Assembly (NCBI RefSeq): GCF_028864145.1 | Contig: NZ_JARBHJ010000003.1 | Span: 1-64,000, forward strand | DNA: 64,000 bases | Direction of reading: 5' to 3' | From: Actinotignum schaalii | Lineage (GTDB): Bacteria; Actinomycetota; Actinomycetes; Actinomycetales; Actinomycetaceae | Shown here: piece by piece, positions 36,420 to 45,889 of the stretch | Numbering within the stretch: the first letter of the stretch is position 1 | Layout of the letters: every line of letters begins with the position of its first letter | Position numbers and translations under genes: made by a program | Notes under the pieces: model-generated | Told to the model about the DNA's origin: nothing | The model's input: only the letters and a program-made list of their open reading frames with translations | The model's database searches: none

Positions 36420-36791
36420 TTAGCCCTGGGGCTGGCCAACGAGCTTCGTCACGCAACCTTCGGTGATTTTTTGGAGAAGCTCATCGTCCTGTTTCGGAAC
36501 GTCATTAAATTTATCAGCGTCACCCGTGGCAATGATCTTGAGGCCCTCCGCGGAGACGCCCTGTTCGATAGCACCATCGGCTATGCATTCAACAAAGTTA
36601 GAAAGCATGGCTTCCTGAAGGCCGGCCGGGGCCGACGTGCCCGTCTCCTTGATAGCGGAACTGAATCCTTGGTTCAGCCCGGCTACGATCTCATCACGAG
36701 AGGGCGCGGCATCCTTTCCGGAACCGTTGGAGCAGGCTGTTAGAGTGATCGCGGTGCAGAGCGCCGCCAAACCGGCAAAGATTTTACGCAT
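36420..36791 (-). CDS. Putative lipoprotein, paralogue of its downstream neighbour
   Basis: A 123-residue lipoprotein with signal MRKIFAG..., lipobox LTAC and Cys20, then a very short linker and the domain APSRDEIVAGLNQ ... NFVECIADGAIEQGVSAEG ... EGCVTKLVG. It shares the SRDE block, the VEC cysteine and the late Cys with the gene downstream and lacks only its long linker, so the pair arose by duplication. GAGGAG precedes the ATG, and TAAACT at 36830-36825 is a likely -10. Function unknown. Confidence 0.8.
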   Translation of the reverse strand: MRKIFAGLAALCTAITLTACSNGSGKDAAPSRDEIVAGLNQGFSSAIKETGTSAPAGLQEAMLSNFVECIADGAIEQGVSAEGLKIIATGDADKFNDVPKQDDELLQKITEGCVTKLVGQPQG

Positions 36792-36809
36792 GGAATTCTC
36801 CTCAGAAGC

Positions 36810-36846
36810 GTGGTAGTGGGTGAAAGTTTATCCAGCCCACCACCAC
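36810..36846 (-). terminator. Imperfect hairpin between helicase and lipoprotein genes
   Basis: GTGGTAGTGGG and CCCACCACCAC form an 11-bp stem with one mismatch around 15 nt, placed after the helicase stop on the minus strand. The lipoprotein -10 lies in its loop, so it might also be an operator. Confidence 0.4.
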
Positions 36847-36892
36847 TTTACCGGGAGAAGGTTACCAGCGCGTGAACACTAAGCGGCGACAC

Positions 36893-38902
36893 CTATGAGC
36901 GACGCCACCCGCGTCCGCCGCGGCGTTCCCCGCGATCATGCCGGTCATGGCGCCGGTCTGAGCGCCGCTCAGCCCGGTAATCCGAACCGTACTCACCTTC
37001 GTCACCGCGGTTGAAGCTGCCGCGCCCGCGCCCGCGCCGATCCCCGCGCGCGGTGCGATCCGAACGGCCGTGGCCCCCACGGCGCGCGGTGGGAGCACCG
37101 CTGTCCTCGGAGATACGCAGGGCTCGCCCGGAAACCTGGGCTTCGGAAATGCGCCGGCGGGCTTCCGGAGAAAGCGGCACCCCGATTTCCACCAGCGAGA
37201 ACGTGGGATAAATATCGATATGACCCAGGTCCGAACCGCGCAGGCCACCTTCGTGGGTGAGTGCGCCAACGATAGCTCCCGGCCGCACCCGATCCTTATG
37301 CCCGACCTCGATGCGGTAACGCTTCCCGCCCTTGAATTCACGAGCTTCGCGACGCTTCTTCTTGAAGGAATCGCGGCTATCCTCCCCGGTGAAGCTTTCC
37401 TCTTCATCCGCGGAAGGCCCGGGATCGCGCACGCCCAAGGCCAGCAGGGCAACGATAATATCCTCGAGGCTCATCGGCTCGGGAGCGTCACTCGCTGCTT
37501 CGGTAACGTCCTCATCCGTGGGGAGGGAGGCGTCACTCGCGGCTTCGGTAACGTCCTCGCCCGCGGGGAGGGGAGCGGAGGAGGCTGCGGCGTCGTCGTT
37601 CTTAAGCTGCTGCGCCTCTTGTTGCGCGGCCAAGAATTGCTCGAGTACCTCGCGGTAGACCCCCAGGCGCCCGGCATCGAAACGGGTGCGAGCCTGCTCC
37701 ATGAGTTTGGCGGCGCGCAGTTTCGAAACCTCGGCCGGGGTGGGAAGATCGATTTCTTCCATCTTCGATTTGGTGGTCTTCGCGATGCGGCGCAGGCGCG
37801 GGAGTTCCTTCGGGGTCACGAACGTGAGTGAGCGACCCTCGCGGCCAGCGCGGCCGGTGCGGCCGATGCGATGCACATAGGTATCGGCTTCGCGCGGCAC
37901 ATCAAAATTGACAACCAGCCCGATGCGTTCCACGTCCAGGCCGCGCGCGGCCACGTCCGTGGCGATAAGAACATCCAGGGTGCCGTCGCGCAGGCGCGAG
38001 ACCAAGCGTTCGCGATCCTTTTGGGCGACGTCGCCGGACAGCGCCGCGGTGGCCACCCCGCGGGTACCCAGCTCAATCGCCAAGTCCTCGGCGGTGGCGC
38101 GGGTGCGCACGAAGACGAGGGCGGCGTCGGCCTCAGAAACCGCGAGTACTCGGGCGAGGGCACCCACCTTGCGGCGGGCCGGAACCACGGCGAACTCCTG
38201 GGTAATATTCGCAACCGTCGAAGCCGGGGGAGTAACAGTAATTTCCTCCGGGTCGTGCAGATGAGAATCCGCCACGCGGCGAATCGCGGGAGGCATCGTA
38301 GCGGAGAAAAGCGCCGAGACGCGCTCCGCGGGCAGATCCGAGGCGATCTTTTCCACGTCCTCCGCGAAGCCCATGCGCAGCATTTCGTCGGCTTCGTCCA
38401 AAACGAAGTAGGAAACGTGATCGAGCACAAGCGCGCCGCGATCAATGAGATCCATAATGCGCCCGGGCGTGCCCACCACCACGTGCACGCCGTTTTCAAG
38501 GGCGCGCAGCTGCGGCGGGTAGGGCGAACCACCGTACACAGCCAGCACCTTGGTATCCGTGCCGCGGGCAAAAGATTCAATGGCGTCCGCGCCCTGGAGC
38601 GCGAGTTCGCGCGTGGGGGCGAGCACAAGTGCTTGTACGACGGCGCTGCTAGTATCCACCCGTTCCAGGAGCGGCAAACCGAACGCCGCAGTTTTCCCCG
38701 TTCCTGTTTGGGCGACGCCGATAACGTCCCGCCCGCTCAGCAGGAGCGGAATGGCCTGTTCCTGGATCGGGGAGGGGTGTTCAAAGCCGAGAGCATGAAT
38801 AGCGGTGAGCGTTTCCTCGGAAAGCCCGAGGTCAGCGAAAGTCGCCGGAGTGGCGGTGGAGGAAGAATCAGACGGCGTGTGTTCACCGAGATGTTCAGAC
38901 AT
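36893..38902 (-). CDS. DEAD-box RNA helicase (DeaD/CsdA-like)
   Basis: An ATP-dependent RNA helicase of 669 residues. The Q-motif, AQTGTGKT (64-71), PTREL near 96-100, TPGRIMD near 145-151, DEAD (169-172), SAT and HRIGRTGRAG are all present. Past the two RecA domains comes an acidic linker with two copies of a 15-residue unit (DNA repeat 37485-37574), a DbpA-type RNA-binding domain (about 530-605) and an Arg/Gly-rich basic tail. This layout fits the DeaD/CsdA helicases of ribosome assembly and RNA decay at low temperature. Confidence 0.94.
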   Translation of the reverse strand: MSEHLGEHTPSDSSSTATPATFADLGLSEETLTAIHALGFEHPSPIQEQAIPLLLSGRDVIGVAQTGTGKTAAFGLPLLERVDTSSAVVQALVLAPTRELALQGADAIESFARGTDTKVLAVYGGSPYPPQLRALENGVHVVVGTPGRIMDLIDRGALVLDHVSYFVLDEADEMLRMGFAEDVEKIASDLPAERVSALFSATMPPAIRRVADSHLHDPEEITVTPPASTVANITQEFAVVPARRKVGALARVLAVSEADAALVFVRTRATAEDLAIELGTRGVATAALSGDVAQKDRERLVSRLRDGTLDVLIATDVAARGLDVERIGLVVNFDVPREADTYVHRIGRTGRAGREGRSLTFVTPKELPRLRRIAKTTKSKMEEIDLPTPAEVSKLRAAKLMEQARTRFDAGRLGVYREVLEQFLAAQQEAQQLKNDDAAASSAPLPAGEDVTEAASDASLPTDEDVTEAASDAPEPMSLEDIIVALLALGVRDPGPSADEEESFTGEDSRDSFKKKRREAREFKGGKRYRIEVGHKDRVRPGAIVGALTHEGGLRGSDLGHIDIYPTFSLVEIGVPLSPEARRRISEAQVSGRALRISEDSGAPTARRGGHGRSDRTARGDRRGRGRGSFNRGDEGEYGSDYRAERRSDRRHDRHDRGERRGGRGWRRS
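37485..37574. repeat. Two 45-bp tandem units inside the helicase gene
   Basis: Units at 37485-37529 and 37530-37574 are about 39/45 identical and keep the frame, encoding two near-identical 15-residue acidic segments around EDVTEAASDA. They fall in the linker between the helicase core and the DbpA domain, where length change should be tolerated. Confidence 0.85.
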
Positions 38903-39002
38903 GAATTCCTAACATAGGCACAGGGGGCGCAAACGCGCCGCTACTAGTTTACTCCGGGGTGCAAGTCCGACGGCGGATATGCGCGGTGAGCTTGCCCTCT
39001 GT

Positions 39003-40457
39003 TCACGCGGCGCTGGGATCCTCGCTGAGCATATCCGAGCCGCTCAGTTGTTCTCCACCCGGGCCGACGCCGCTCAGGCGTTGCGATTCGGCAAGATTGG
39101 CCGCGGCCTCGCTGCCCGCGGGCGGCACAATGCGGCTGGCCACCACCGCACCTGCGATAGTCAGTGCAATGGATACCGCGATTCCAGCCATAAGCGCAAT
39201 ATCCTGCGGCGGGGTAAGAACCGAATAGATAATGCCAATAATCGCGGCGACGAGCGATGTTCCCATGGAGTCTGCGACCTGGAGCGCAGAGGAGGTGCGC
39301 CCTTGACCCGCCTGAGAGGTGCAGGCGAGTGCATGCACGCTCAGCGCTGGGAAAGCGAAACCGCAACCGATACCGGCAATGGCCCAGCCAATAATGACGA
39401 GACTTCCGGGAAGTGCGTGGTGCGAGCCGGCAAGCACCAAGGCAAGCCCGATGGCATCGGCAATCGAGCCCCATAGCGGCAGGCGTAGACGCAGCGCCGC
39501 GTTAGTAATACGCCCGGAGAAATACGAGCCCACCGCCCAGGTAATTGAACCAACCGATAAAATAAGACCGGCTTCCACCGGGCTCCACCCGTGCACATCC
39601 TGGAGCAGCAGCGGCAAAAACATCTCGATTGCCACGAATGTTCCCAGCAATACACGGGTGGTAATAGTGGCGGGAAGCCCGCGTTGCGCACGGAAAGTCC
39701 CGCGCGGGAAGAGCGGGCGAGCGCAGAAGAGCAAGCCAACTCCACACACCCCGATAATGGCGAAAGTGTGCGCATTATGCGAGGTTGCCCCGCTCATAAT
39801 TTGCAGGCAGGCTACCAGGGCGCCGGTACCGAAAGCTGGAATGACCATGGTGCGAATATTCATCGGCTTCTTGACGCGATCAATATCCGGGATTTTGTTC
39901 ATACCGATAAAGAAGAATGGCCCAATGAACAGGATAGTGGCCGGTACGAAACCGAAAATCCACCGCCAGGACATTGCCTCAACGATGATGCCGGCGAGCA
40001 GGGGGCCGAAAAGCGAGGGGAGGACCCAGGCAGCGGCGAAAGCGGTGAAGAATCCAGGGCGACGACGCGGCTGCACGCTATTGCCCACGATGGTGTAGAA
40101 GGGCACGATAATGAGGCCCCCGCCCAGGCCCTGGATGGCGCGCCCGGCCACGAAAATCTCCATGCTGGGGGAGACGGTACAGATCGTGAGCCCCAAGGTG
40201 AGAAGTACAACGCCGGTGTACAGGCAGGAATGTGGGCCTTTGGAATCGGACCATTCCCCGGCGAGTGCCGTTGTCATCAACTGGGCTGCAAGTACCACAC
40301 CGAGCGCGAGAGCGTAAAGGTTCTGACCGTCGAAAGCACGCGCGACGGTAGGCATGGCCGTGGTGACCGCCATGCTCTCAAAAGCAACGAGCGAAATAAA
40401 GCCAACGGAAAAAATACGGAAAAGGCGTTCGCGCTCCGGAGATAGATACCTGCTCAT
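39003..40457 (-). CDS. MFS transporter, EmrB/QacA-like
   Basis: A major-facilitator permease of about 484 residues with many hydrophobic segments. Near the N-terminus it has TTAMPTVARAF and LAGEWSDSKGP (motif A region), as in the DHA2/EmrB drug exporters, and IQGLGGGLIIVPFYTIVG near 100-117. The substrate is unknown. The ATG at 40457 places the start just before ERERLFRIFSVGF and the first helix; no ribosome site is evident, and an upstream TTG at 40508 cannot be excluded. The C-terminal tail of about 30 residues is cytoplasmic. Confidence 0.85.
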   Translation of the reverse strand: MSRYLSPERERLFRIFSVGFISLVAFESMAVTTAMPTVARAFDGQNLYALALGVVLAAQLMTTALAGEWSDSKGPHSCLYTGVVLLTLGLTICTVSPSMEIFVAGRAIQGLGGGLIIVPFYTIVGNSVQPRRRPGFFTAFAAAWVLPSLFGPLLAGIIVEAMSWRWIFGFVPATILFIGPFFFIGMNKIPDIDRVKKPMNIRTMVIPAFGTGALVACLQIMSGATSHNAHTFAIIGVCGVGLLFCARPLFPRGTFRAQRGLPATITTRVLLGTFVAIEMFLPLLLQDVHGWSPVEAGLILSVGSITWAVGSYFSGRITNAALRLRLPLWGSIADAIGLALVLAGSHHALPGSLVIIGWAIAGIGCGFAFPALSVHALACTSQAGQGRTSSALQVADSMGTSLVAAIIGIIYSVLTPPQDIALMAGIAVSIALTIAGAVVASRIVPPAGSEAAANLAESQRLSGVGPGGEQLSGSDMLSEDPSAA

Positions 40458-40664
40458 TAGATCAATTACACCAGCGGGAGGGGGAAGAAAGGAAGAGGAG
40501 GAGCTCAAGAAAGGCGGTGGTGTGTGCCACCGTTAGGGTCTAAGCCTAACTTTTGCCCCGAGTGCGCCGCGGGTTCTACCATGGATCTGGTGCTTGCTCG
40601 TCTCGCAAGCATCTCAGAACGGCCCGTCTAGCCGTTTCCCACGATAAGAAAGAGTGACAAAAGC

Positions 40665-42509
40665 GTGTTACGTACTCGTTATGCAGGCTCGCTGCGAGCA
40701 AGTGATATTGACAGCGAAGTGACGCTGACCGGGTGGGTGGATCGCCGCCGTGACCACGGGGGTATCGCCTTCATTGATTTGCGCGATGCCTCGGGTATCG
40801 CACAGGTGACCGTCCGCGAAGAAATTGCGCACGAGTTGCGTAACGAATTTTGCATTAAGGTGACCGGGATTGTGCGTGAACGCCCGGAAGGCAATGCGAA
40901 CGCGGCCCTGGCCACCGGTGAGATCGAGGTGGAGGCCACGGACGTTGAGGTCCTCAGCCCCGCCGAAGCCCTGCCCTTCCAGGTCTCTGATCACGCCGAA
41001 GGCTCCGGCAAGGTTTCCGAAGATATTCGCCTCAAGTACCGCTACCTGGATTTGCGTCGCTCCTACGAACAGAAGGCACTGCGGCTGCGCGCGAAGGTCA
41101 ATCAAGCGGCCCGCCGGGTGCTGGACGGCCATGATTTCGTGGAGATTGAAACGCCGACCCTCACCCGTTCCACCCCGGAAGGCGCCCGCGATTTTATTGT
41201 TCCGGCGCGCCTCAACCCGGGAACCTGGTACGCCCTGCCGCAGTCCCCGCAGCTCTTTAAGCAGCTGCTCATGGTGGGCGGGATGGAACGCTACTACCAG
41301 ATTGCCCGCTGCTACCGCGATGAGGATTTCCGCGCGGATCGGCAACCGGAGTTCACCCAGCTGGACGTGGAGATGAGCTTCGTTGATCAAGATGACGTTA
41401 TCGCGGTCGCCGAAGAAGTGCTGCGTGAGATCTGGAAGCTCATTGGCTATGACCTGGCCACCCCGATTCCGCGGATGACTTTCAAGGACGCTATGGAAAA
41501 GTACGGTTCGGATAAGCCGGACCTACGCTTCGGGCTAGAACTTATTGACCTGACCGAGTACTTCAAGGACACTACTTTCCGGGTCTTCCAGAACCCCTAT
41601 GTGGGCGCGGTGGTTATGCCCGGCGGGGCCTCCCAGCCGCGGCGCACCTTCGATAAGTGGCAGGAATGGGCCAAGGCTCGCGGTGCACACGGTCTGGCCT
41701 ACGTCACCATCGCGGAGGATGGCACCCTGGGCGGTCCGGTGGCCAAGAATATTACCGATGCGGAACGTGCCGGCCTGGCCGAGGCGACCGGCGCCAAGCC
41801 CGGGGATTGCATTTTCTTCGCCGCGGGTGAGCCGACCTTCTCCCGTGAACTGCTGGGCGCGGCCCGCTTGGAAATTGGCCAGCGGGTGGGCCTTATCGAT
41901 GAAGATGCCTGGGCTTTTGTGTGGGTGGTGGATGCCCCCATGTTCAAGCCGGCCTCGCAGGCCGCGGCGGAAGGCGATGTGGCCCTCGGTTCGCGCTGGA
42001 CCGCGGTCCATCACGCTTTCACCGCTCCTAAGCCCGAGCACCTCGATACTTTCGATACCGATCCGGCCGGCGCGCTCACGAATGCTTACGATATCGTCTG
42101 CAATGGTAACGAGATCGGCGGCGGTTCCATCCGTATCCACCGTCGCGATATCCAGGAGCGTGTCTTCAAAGTCATGGGTATCGATAAGGAGGCCGCGGAG
42201 GAGAAATTCGGTTTCCTCCTCGAGGCTTTCAAATTCGGTGCGCCCCCGCACGGTGGGATTGCTTTCGGTTGGGATCGCATTGTGTCCCTGCTGGTCAAGG
42301 CCCCTTCGATCCGCGATGTTATCGCTTTCCCGAAGATCGGCAACGGTTGGGATCCCCTCACGGATGCTCCCGCGGAAATTACCGCGCAGCAGCGTAAGGA
42401 AGCCGGTGTGGATGCCACCCCGAAGGCTCGCTCTGGCGCGGTGGATGCCGCCACCGGGGCGCCCCTCGCGGAGGAGGCAGTAGCGGCCGGTGAGCCCAGT
42501 GCAAAGTAG
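40665..42509 (+). CDS. aspS: Aspartate-tRNA ligase
   Basis: A class IIb aminoacyl-tRNA synthetase of 614 residues. It has the N-terminal OB anticodon domain ([19 protein letters not shown] near 22-40), motif 2 with [21 protein letters not shown] split across residues about 205-225, the bacterial GAD insertion domain and motif 3 GIAFGWDRI near 530. The last 30 or so residues are an Ala-rich tail beyond the usual [10 protein letters not shown] end. GTG start; the best upstream ribosome-like site is AGAAAGAG. Whether it also charges tRNA-Asn depends on gatCAB, not in the window. Confidence 0.96.
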   Translation: MLRTRYAGSLRASDIDSEVTLTGWVDRRRDHGGIAFIDLRDASGIAQVTVREEIAHELRNEFCIKVTGIVRERPEGNANAALATGEIEVEATDVEVLSPAEALPFQVSDHAEGSGKVSEDIRLKYRYLDLRRSYEQKALRLRAKVNQAARRVLDGHDFVEIETPTLTRSTPEGARDFIVPARLNPGTWYALPQSPQLFKQLLMVGGMERYYQIARCYRDEDFRADRQPEFTQLDVEMSFVDQDDVIAVAEEVLREIWKLIGYDLATPIPRMTFKDAMEKYGSDKPDLRFGLELIDLTEYFKDTTFRVFQNPYVGAVVMPGGASQPRRTFDKWQEWAKARGAHGLAYVTIAEDGTLGGPVAKNITDAERAGLAEATGAKPGDCIFFAAGEPTFSRELLGAARLEIGQRVGLIDEDAWAFVWVVDAPMFKPASQAAAEGDVALGSRWTAVHHAFTAPKPEHLDTFDTDPAGALTNAYDIVCNGNEIGGGSIRIHRRDIQERVFKVMGIDKEAAEEKFGFLLEAFKFGAPPHGGIAFGWDRIVSLLVKAPSIRDVIAFPKIGNGWDPLTDAPAEITAQQRKEAGVDATPKARSGAVDAATGAPLAEEAVAAGEPSAK

Positions 42510-42558
42510 CGGCCCGGCTGCCGCATAGCGGCGGTCGCGAGCCTAGCGGTATAGCGGG

Positions 42559-42594
42559 AAGACGCCGAGCGTGCTCAGATGCGCTCGGCGTCTT
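42559..42594. terminator. Bidirectional terminator between aspS and DUF421 gene
   Basis: A perfect 13-bp stem (AAGACGCCGAGCG with CGCTCGGCGTCTT) with a 10-nt loop, followed by TTTC on the plus strand. The stop codon of the leftward DUF421 gene lies within the loop, so the second arm is part of that gene's coding end. Confidence 0.82.
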
Positions 42595-43123
42595 TCACAC
42601 CCGCGAGCAGGCGTGGATCAAGCGTGGCAGCCGGCCCGGTGAGCACCGATAGCTGCCCATTGGGTTCAAGGATGACAGCTGCGACGTCGTCCACACACGC
42701 AACGCCGCGCAAGCGCAAAGCCATCATGATTTCTTCCGTGGTGGTCGAGTGCCGCCGCGCGGCGGGTGTGAGTTCCCCGCGCGCCCAGATAACGACGGGC
42801 CGCGCGTGCACCCAGGCTTCCCCGCGGTGCGAGAGCGCGATAAAACGCAGTAGCGCTTGCATGAAGAACAGGGTGAGAAGGGCGACGACGCCGCCGGCCA
42901 GGGTGGGAGTATGTCCGAGTGTCACGCGCCCCGCGATCGCCCCAATAACGACGACGGCCGCCATATCCGAGGTGGAAAGCCGGCTCACCACGTTTTGCCC
43001 CAGGGCCCGCAAAATCACCACGAGGAAAAGGTAGATAAGGCAGGTGGCTACTGCGATAGCGCCAGCCTGTAACCAGGTGATGCCCAGGAGTTCAGCTAGA
43101 TTCAGGTGATTGATTTCAGACAT
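42575..43123 (-). CDS. DUF421-family membrane protein (YetF-like)
   Basis: A 182-residue protein with three N-terminal hydrophobic segments (about 17-38, 55-70, 75-95) and a cytoplasmic C-terminal domain with RPVVIWARGELTP and STTTEEIMMALRLRGVACVDDVAAVILEPNGQLSVL, the DUF421 signature. The role is unknown; family members are linked to spore or envelope processes in Firmicutes. It begins 7 nt after the MMPL gene on the same strand and is probably co-transcribed with it. Confidence 0.88.
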   Translation of the reverse strand: MSEINHLNLAELLGITWLQAGAIAVATCLIYLFLVVILRALGQNVVSRLSTSDMAAVVVIGAIAGRVTLGHTPTLAGGVVALLTLFFMQALLRFIALSHRGEAWVHARPVVIWARGELTPAARRHSTTTEEIMMALRLRGVACVDDVAAVILEPNGQLSVLTGPAATLDPRLLAGVKDAERI

Positions 43124-43130
43124 GCCTCCA

Positions 43131-45776
43131 TTATGACGCGGCGTGCCGGCCGCGTGGCATCGGCGTTACGGTGCTCGCGTGTGCGGGGGTATTGGGGGTA
43201 TCGGTGCTTAGCGACGTGGAACCCGTGAGAAGGGCCTTCGGCTCATCATCCGTGGCGGTTGCCGGCTCGTGGTGTTCGAGGGTGCGATGCCCGCCTTCGG
43301 ACACCCCAAAACGCTGGTAAATACGCGATAGCCAGCGTGGCGCCCACCAATTCCACTTGCCCAGCACCGTCATGGTGGCCGGGACCAGGAGGATACGGCT
43401 GAGGCTAGTATCCGCGATGACGGTGATGGCCAGCAGTACACCCACTTCCTTAATGGCGAGCATCTGCCCGAAGCAGAAGCCCACGAAGACCGCCACGATA
43501 ATCGCGGCCGCGGAGGTAATAATCCGCCCGGAGCGCTGCAAGCCCAGCGAAACCGCCCGATCATTCGATTCCCCGGAATCCCAGTATTCCTTCATGCGGG
43601 CCACCAAGAACACTTCGTAATCCATGGAAAGTCCGAATCCGAAGGCCAGGCCGCAAGCCACTACCACCGCCGTAAGTCCATTCGTTTCCGGTAGACCCAG
43701 CAGGCCGTTATCGAAGAGGAAAGCGGTGAGCCCGAGGGAGGCCACCAGGGAGAGCGAATTAATAATGATGGCCTTGAGGGGGATGAGTACCGAACCTGTC
43801 ATGAGGAAGAGCAAAATCAGTACGGCGAGCAGCACCACCGCGAAGGCAATGGGTGCACCTTCGCGCAGCACCTCATTGAAATCAATCTGGATGGCGGCGC
43901 TGCCACCCACCAGAATCTCTGTATTTGCGGCGCTTGCCGCATGCGTGCGGATATCACGAACGGTGTTGCTGGCCTGGGCGGAGGTAGGATCCCCACCGCT
44001 CACAAATACCCCGAGGTTATGCCAGCCGTTATCCATTTTCGTGGATTCCCCGACCTTGGATACCGCAGGCAGCCCGGCGATCCACTCGGATTGCTCGCGC
44101 AGCGCGGCATCATCACCCTTGACAAGGACAGTAATGGCCGGCTGGCTCAAATCCGGGTAGTCACGTTTCAGTATCTCCTGAGTGGTACCCGGTGAGGAGC
44201 TCACCGGAATATATTCACTGGTATCCGTGCGTAATGTGGTGTCCTTAATAGGAATAATCATGACCACGAGGATGGCCGTGACCACAGTCATAATGACCCA
44301 CGGGCGACGCTGCACCCAGCCGGCGATACGGGAGAATACCCCGTGATCGGTATGGGTATCACCCACCGCGCGCATAAGGTGCCCCAATCCGGGAATCTTC
44401 GCGAGCGCGGAGGGCTGGGCCAGCCGTGGCCCGGCAATGCGTAATAGCGCCGGTACCAAACTCACCGCGGAAATAACCGCGAGCAGCACGACGACGAAAC
44501 CGCCCATGGCTATCACCCGAATAATGCGGGAATTGAAGGCCAGCAGCCCGGCAATGGCGAAAGCAATGGTGACGGCGGAGAAGATGACGGTGCGCCCGGC
44601 GGTGCGAACCGTGGTGGCCAGCGCTCCTTCCATAATGGTGGCCAGTTCCTTTTTCTCCGGGCGGGCACCCGGTCCGTAGCGCTTTTCGATACCGCGGGTG
44701 ATTTCTTCGCGGTAGCGGGAGACTACCAGCAGGCCGTAATCAATGGAGAGTGCCAAACCGATAATGGATACCACGTTGAGCACGAAGGAATCCACATCCG
44801 CCATGAAAGTGAGGAGCCAAATACCACCCAGGGTAATAATGATGGCCACAATAGCCCCGGCCAGCGGCATGAGGGCGGTGAGGACACCGCCGAAGACCAG
44901 CACCATGAGGATGAGGGCAACCGGGAGACCAATGGCTTCCCCGCGCACCAGATCGTGACGGGCCACATCGTTAATGGCGGTCATTGCCGCGTTCGCGGAG
45001 GTGGCATCCACCTGGACAGAGTTCGTGGCCGCGAAAGCATGGAGAGCCTTCTCAACATCGGCTTCGGTGGCCTCGGTATTCGCCTTCGAGGTGAAGGTGA
45101 TGACGAGGGCGAAGCCGTCCGCGGCACGCAAACCGGCTGTTTCCTCGCGTGCCTGGGTGCGTGCGGTGCTCATGCCTTCTTCACGGGCGGAGGTGACGAT
45201 TTCTTCCTCGCTGGGTTGGCCCGCCTGGGCCGCTGCGGCCGCGGCGCTCGCCTCCTGGGTGGCACGGGCCTGAGCTGCTTCGCGGGGCATTCCGGCGCGC
45301 ATAAGCTGCGCGGTGGCGGCCTCAATCTGGGCGGTGAGTTGCTGCTGGGCCGCCGCGGCGGCCTTCTGGTATTCAGCGCGCGCCTGCTCCTCAGCCTTGG
45401 CTGCGCCTTCCGCTTCGGCTTCTCGCACGAGGGAGGGGGAACTCAGAGCGCTGGAAACGCCGGGTATTTTCGCGATCTCCTCACTGAGATCAGCGACAGC
45501 AGAGGTCAGCTCCTGCGGATTCACAGCTCCGTGGATGACGGCCACCATGCGGTAATCACCCTGGGAATCGGTGAGTTCCAGGACGCGGGCGGATTCGGTG
45601 CCGGTGGTGAGGCCCTGGGTGGAGGACATACGGGAGAACAGGCCTCCCTGGCCGAAACCTGACAGTGCGGCGAAACCGGCAACAACGGCGCACAATATCC
45701 AGGTGATGATGACTCTCCACGGGTGGCGAATAGAGGCACGCGCTAACAACTCTGTCATGTCTCTATTATCGCTCAT
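43131..45776 (-). CDS. MMPL/RND-family transporter
   Basis: An 881-residue membrane transporter of the MMPL (RND superfamily) type: two repeats, each with one helix, a large extracytoplasmic loop and five helices. The first loop carries a long Ala/Gln/Glu-rich coiled-coil stretch (about 105-205). The SIDYGLLVVSRYREE (near 345) and LSMDYEVFLVARMKEYWDSGE blocks are typical. Such proteins export lipids, polyketides or drugs; the substrate is unknown here. Start could be the ATG at 45776 or 45758. DUF421 follows in the same direction. Confidence 0.92.
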   Translation of the reverse strand: MSDNRDMTELLARASIRHPWRVIITWILCAVVAGFAALSGFGQGGLFSRMSSTQGLTTGTESARVLELTDSQGDYRMVAVIHGAVNPQELTSAVADLSEEIAKIPGVSSALSSPSLVREAEAEGAAKAEEQARAEYQKAAAAAQQQLTAQIEAATAQLMRAGMPREAAQARATQEASAAAAAAQAGQPSEEEIVTSAREEGMSTARTQAREETAGLRAADGFALVITFTSKANTEATEADVEKALHAFAATNSVQVDATSANAAMTAINDVARHDLVRGEAIGLPVALILMVLVFGGVLTALMPLAGAIVAIIITLGGIWLLTFMADVDSFVLNVVSIIGLALSIDYGLLVVSRYREEITRGIEKRYGPGARPEKKELATIMEGALATTVRTAGRTVIFSAVTIAFAIAGLLAFNSRIIRVIAMGGFVVVLLAVISAVSLVPALLRIAGPRLAQPSALAKIPGLGHLMRAVGDTHTDHGVFSRIAGWVQRRPWVIMTVVTAILVVMIIPIKDTTLRTDTSEYIPVSSSPGTTQEILKRDYPDLSQPAITVLVKGDDAALREQSEWIAGLPAVSKVGESTKMDNGWHNLGVFVSGGDPTSAQASNTVRDIRTHAASAANTEILVGGSAAIQIDFNEVLREGAPIAFAVVLLAVLILLFLMTGSVLIPLKAIIINSLSLVASLGLTAFLFDNGLLGLPETNGLTAVVVACGLAFGFGLSMDYEVFLVARMKEYWDSGESNDRAVSLGLQRSGRIITSAAAIIVAVFVGFCFGQMLAIKEVGVLLAITVIADTSLSRILLVPATMTVLGKWNWWAPRWLSRIYQRFGVSEGGHRTLEHHEPATATDDEPKALLTGSTSLSTDTPNTPAHASTVTPMPRGRHAAS

Positions 45777-45877
45777 TTTCCCGAAAAATAGCGGTTTTTA
45801 AGCCATTTTTGAACGCTTGACCTGGATCTTTTGCGGTGACTTCAGTAGTCGGAGCATGAGCCTAGGTGCAGAGCTCG

Positions 45878-45883
45878 TAGACT
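45878..45883 (+). promoter_or_regulatory. -10 element of rarA
   Basis: TAGACT ends 6 nt before the GTG start. GGGAGG abuts the GTG too closely to act as a normal ribosome site, so the transcript is probably leaderless. Confidence 0.5.
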
Positions 45884-45889
45884 GGGAGG

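Noticed and set aside
40591-40636. Two small hairpins in the aspS upstream region (7-bp and 6-bp stems)
   Set aside because: Stems are short and lack any T-box, attenuator or terminator tail. I see no evidence for a specific regulatory RNA.
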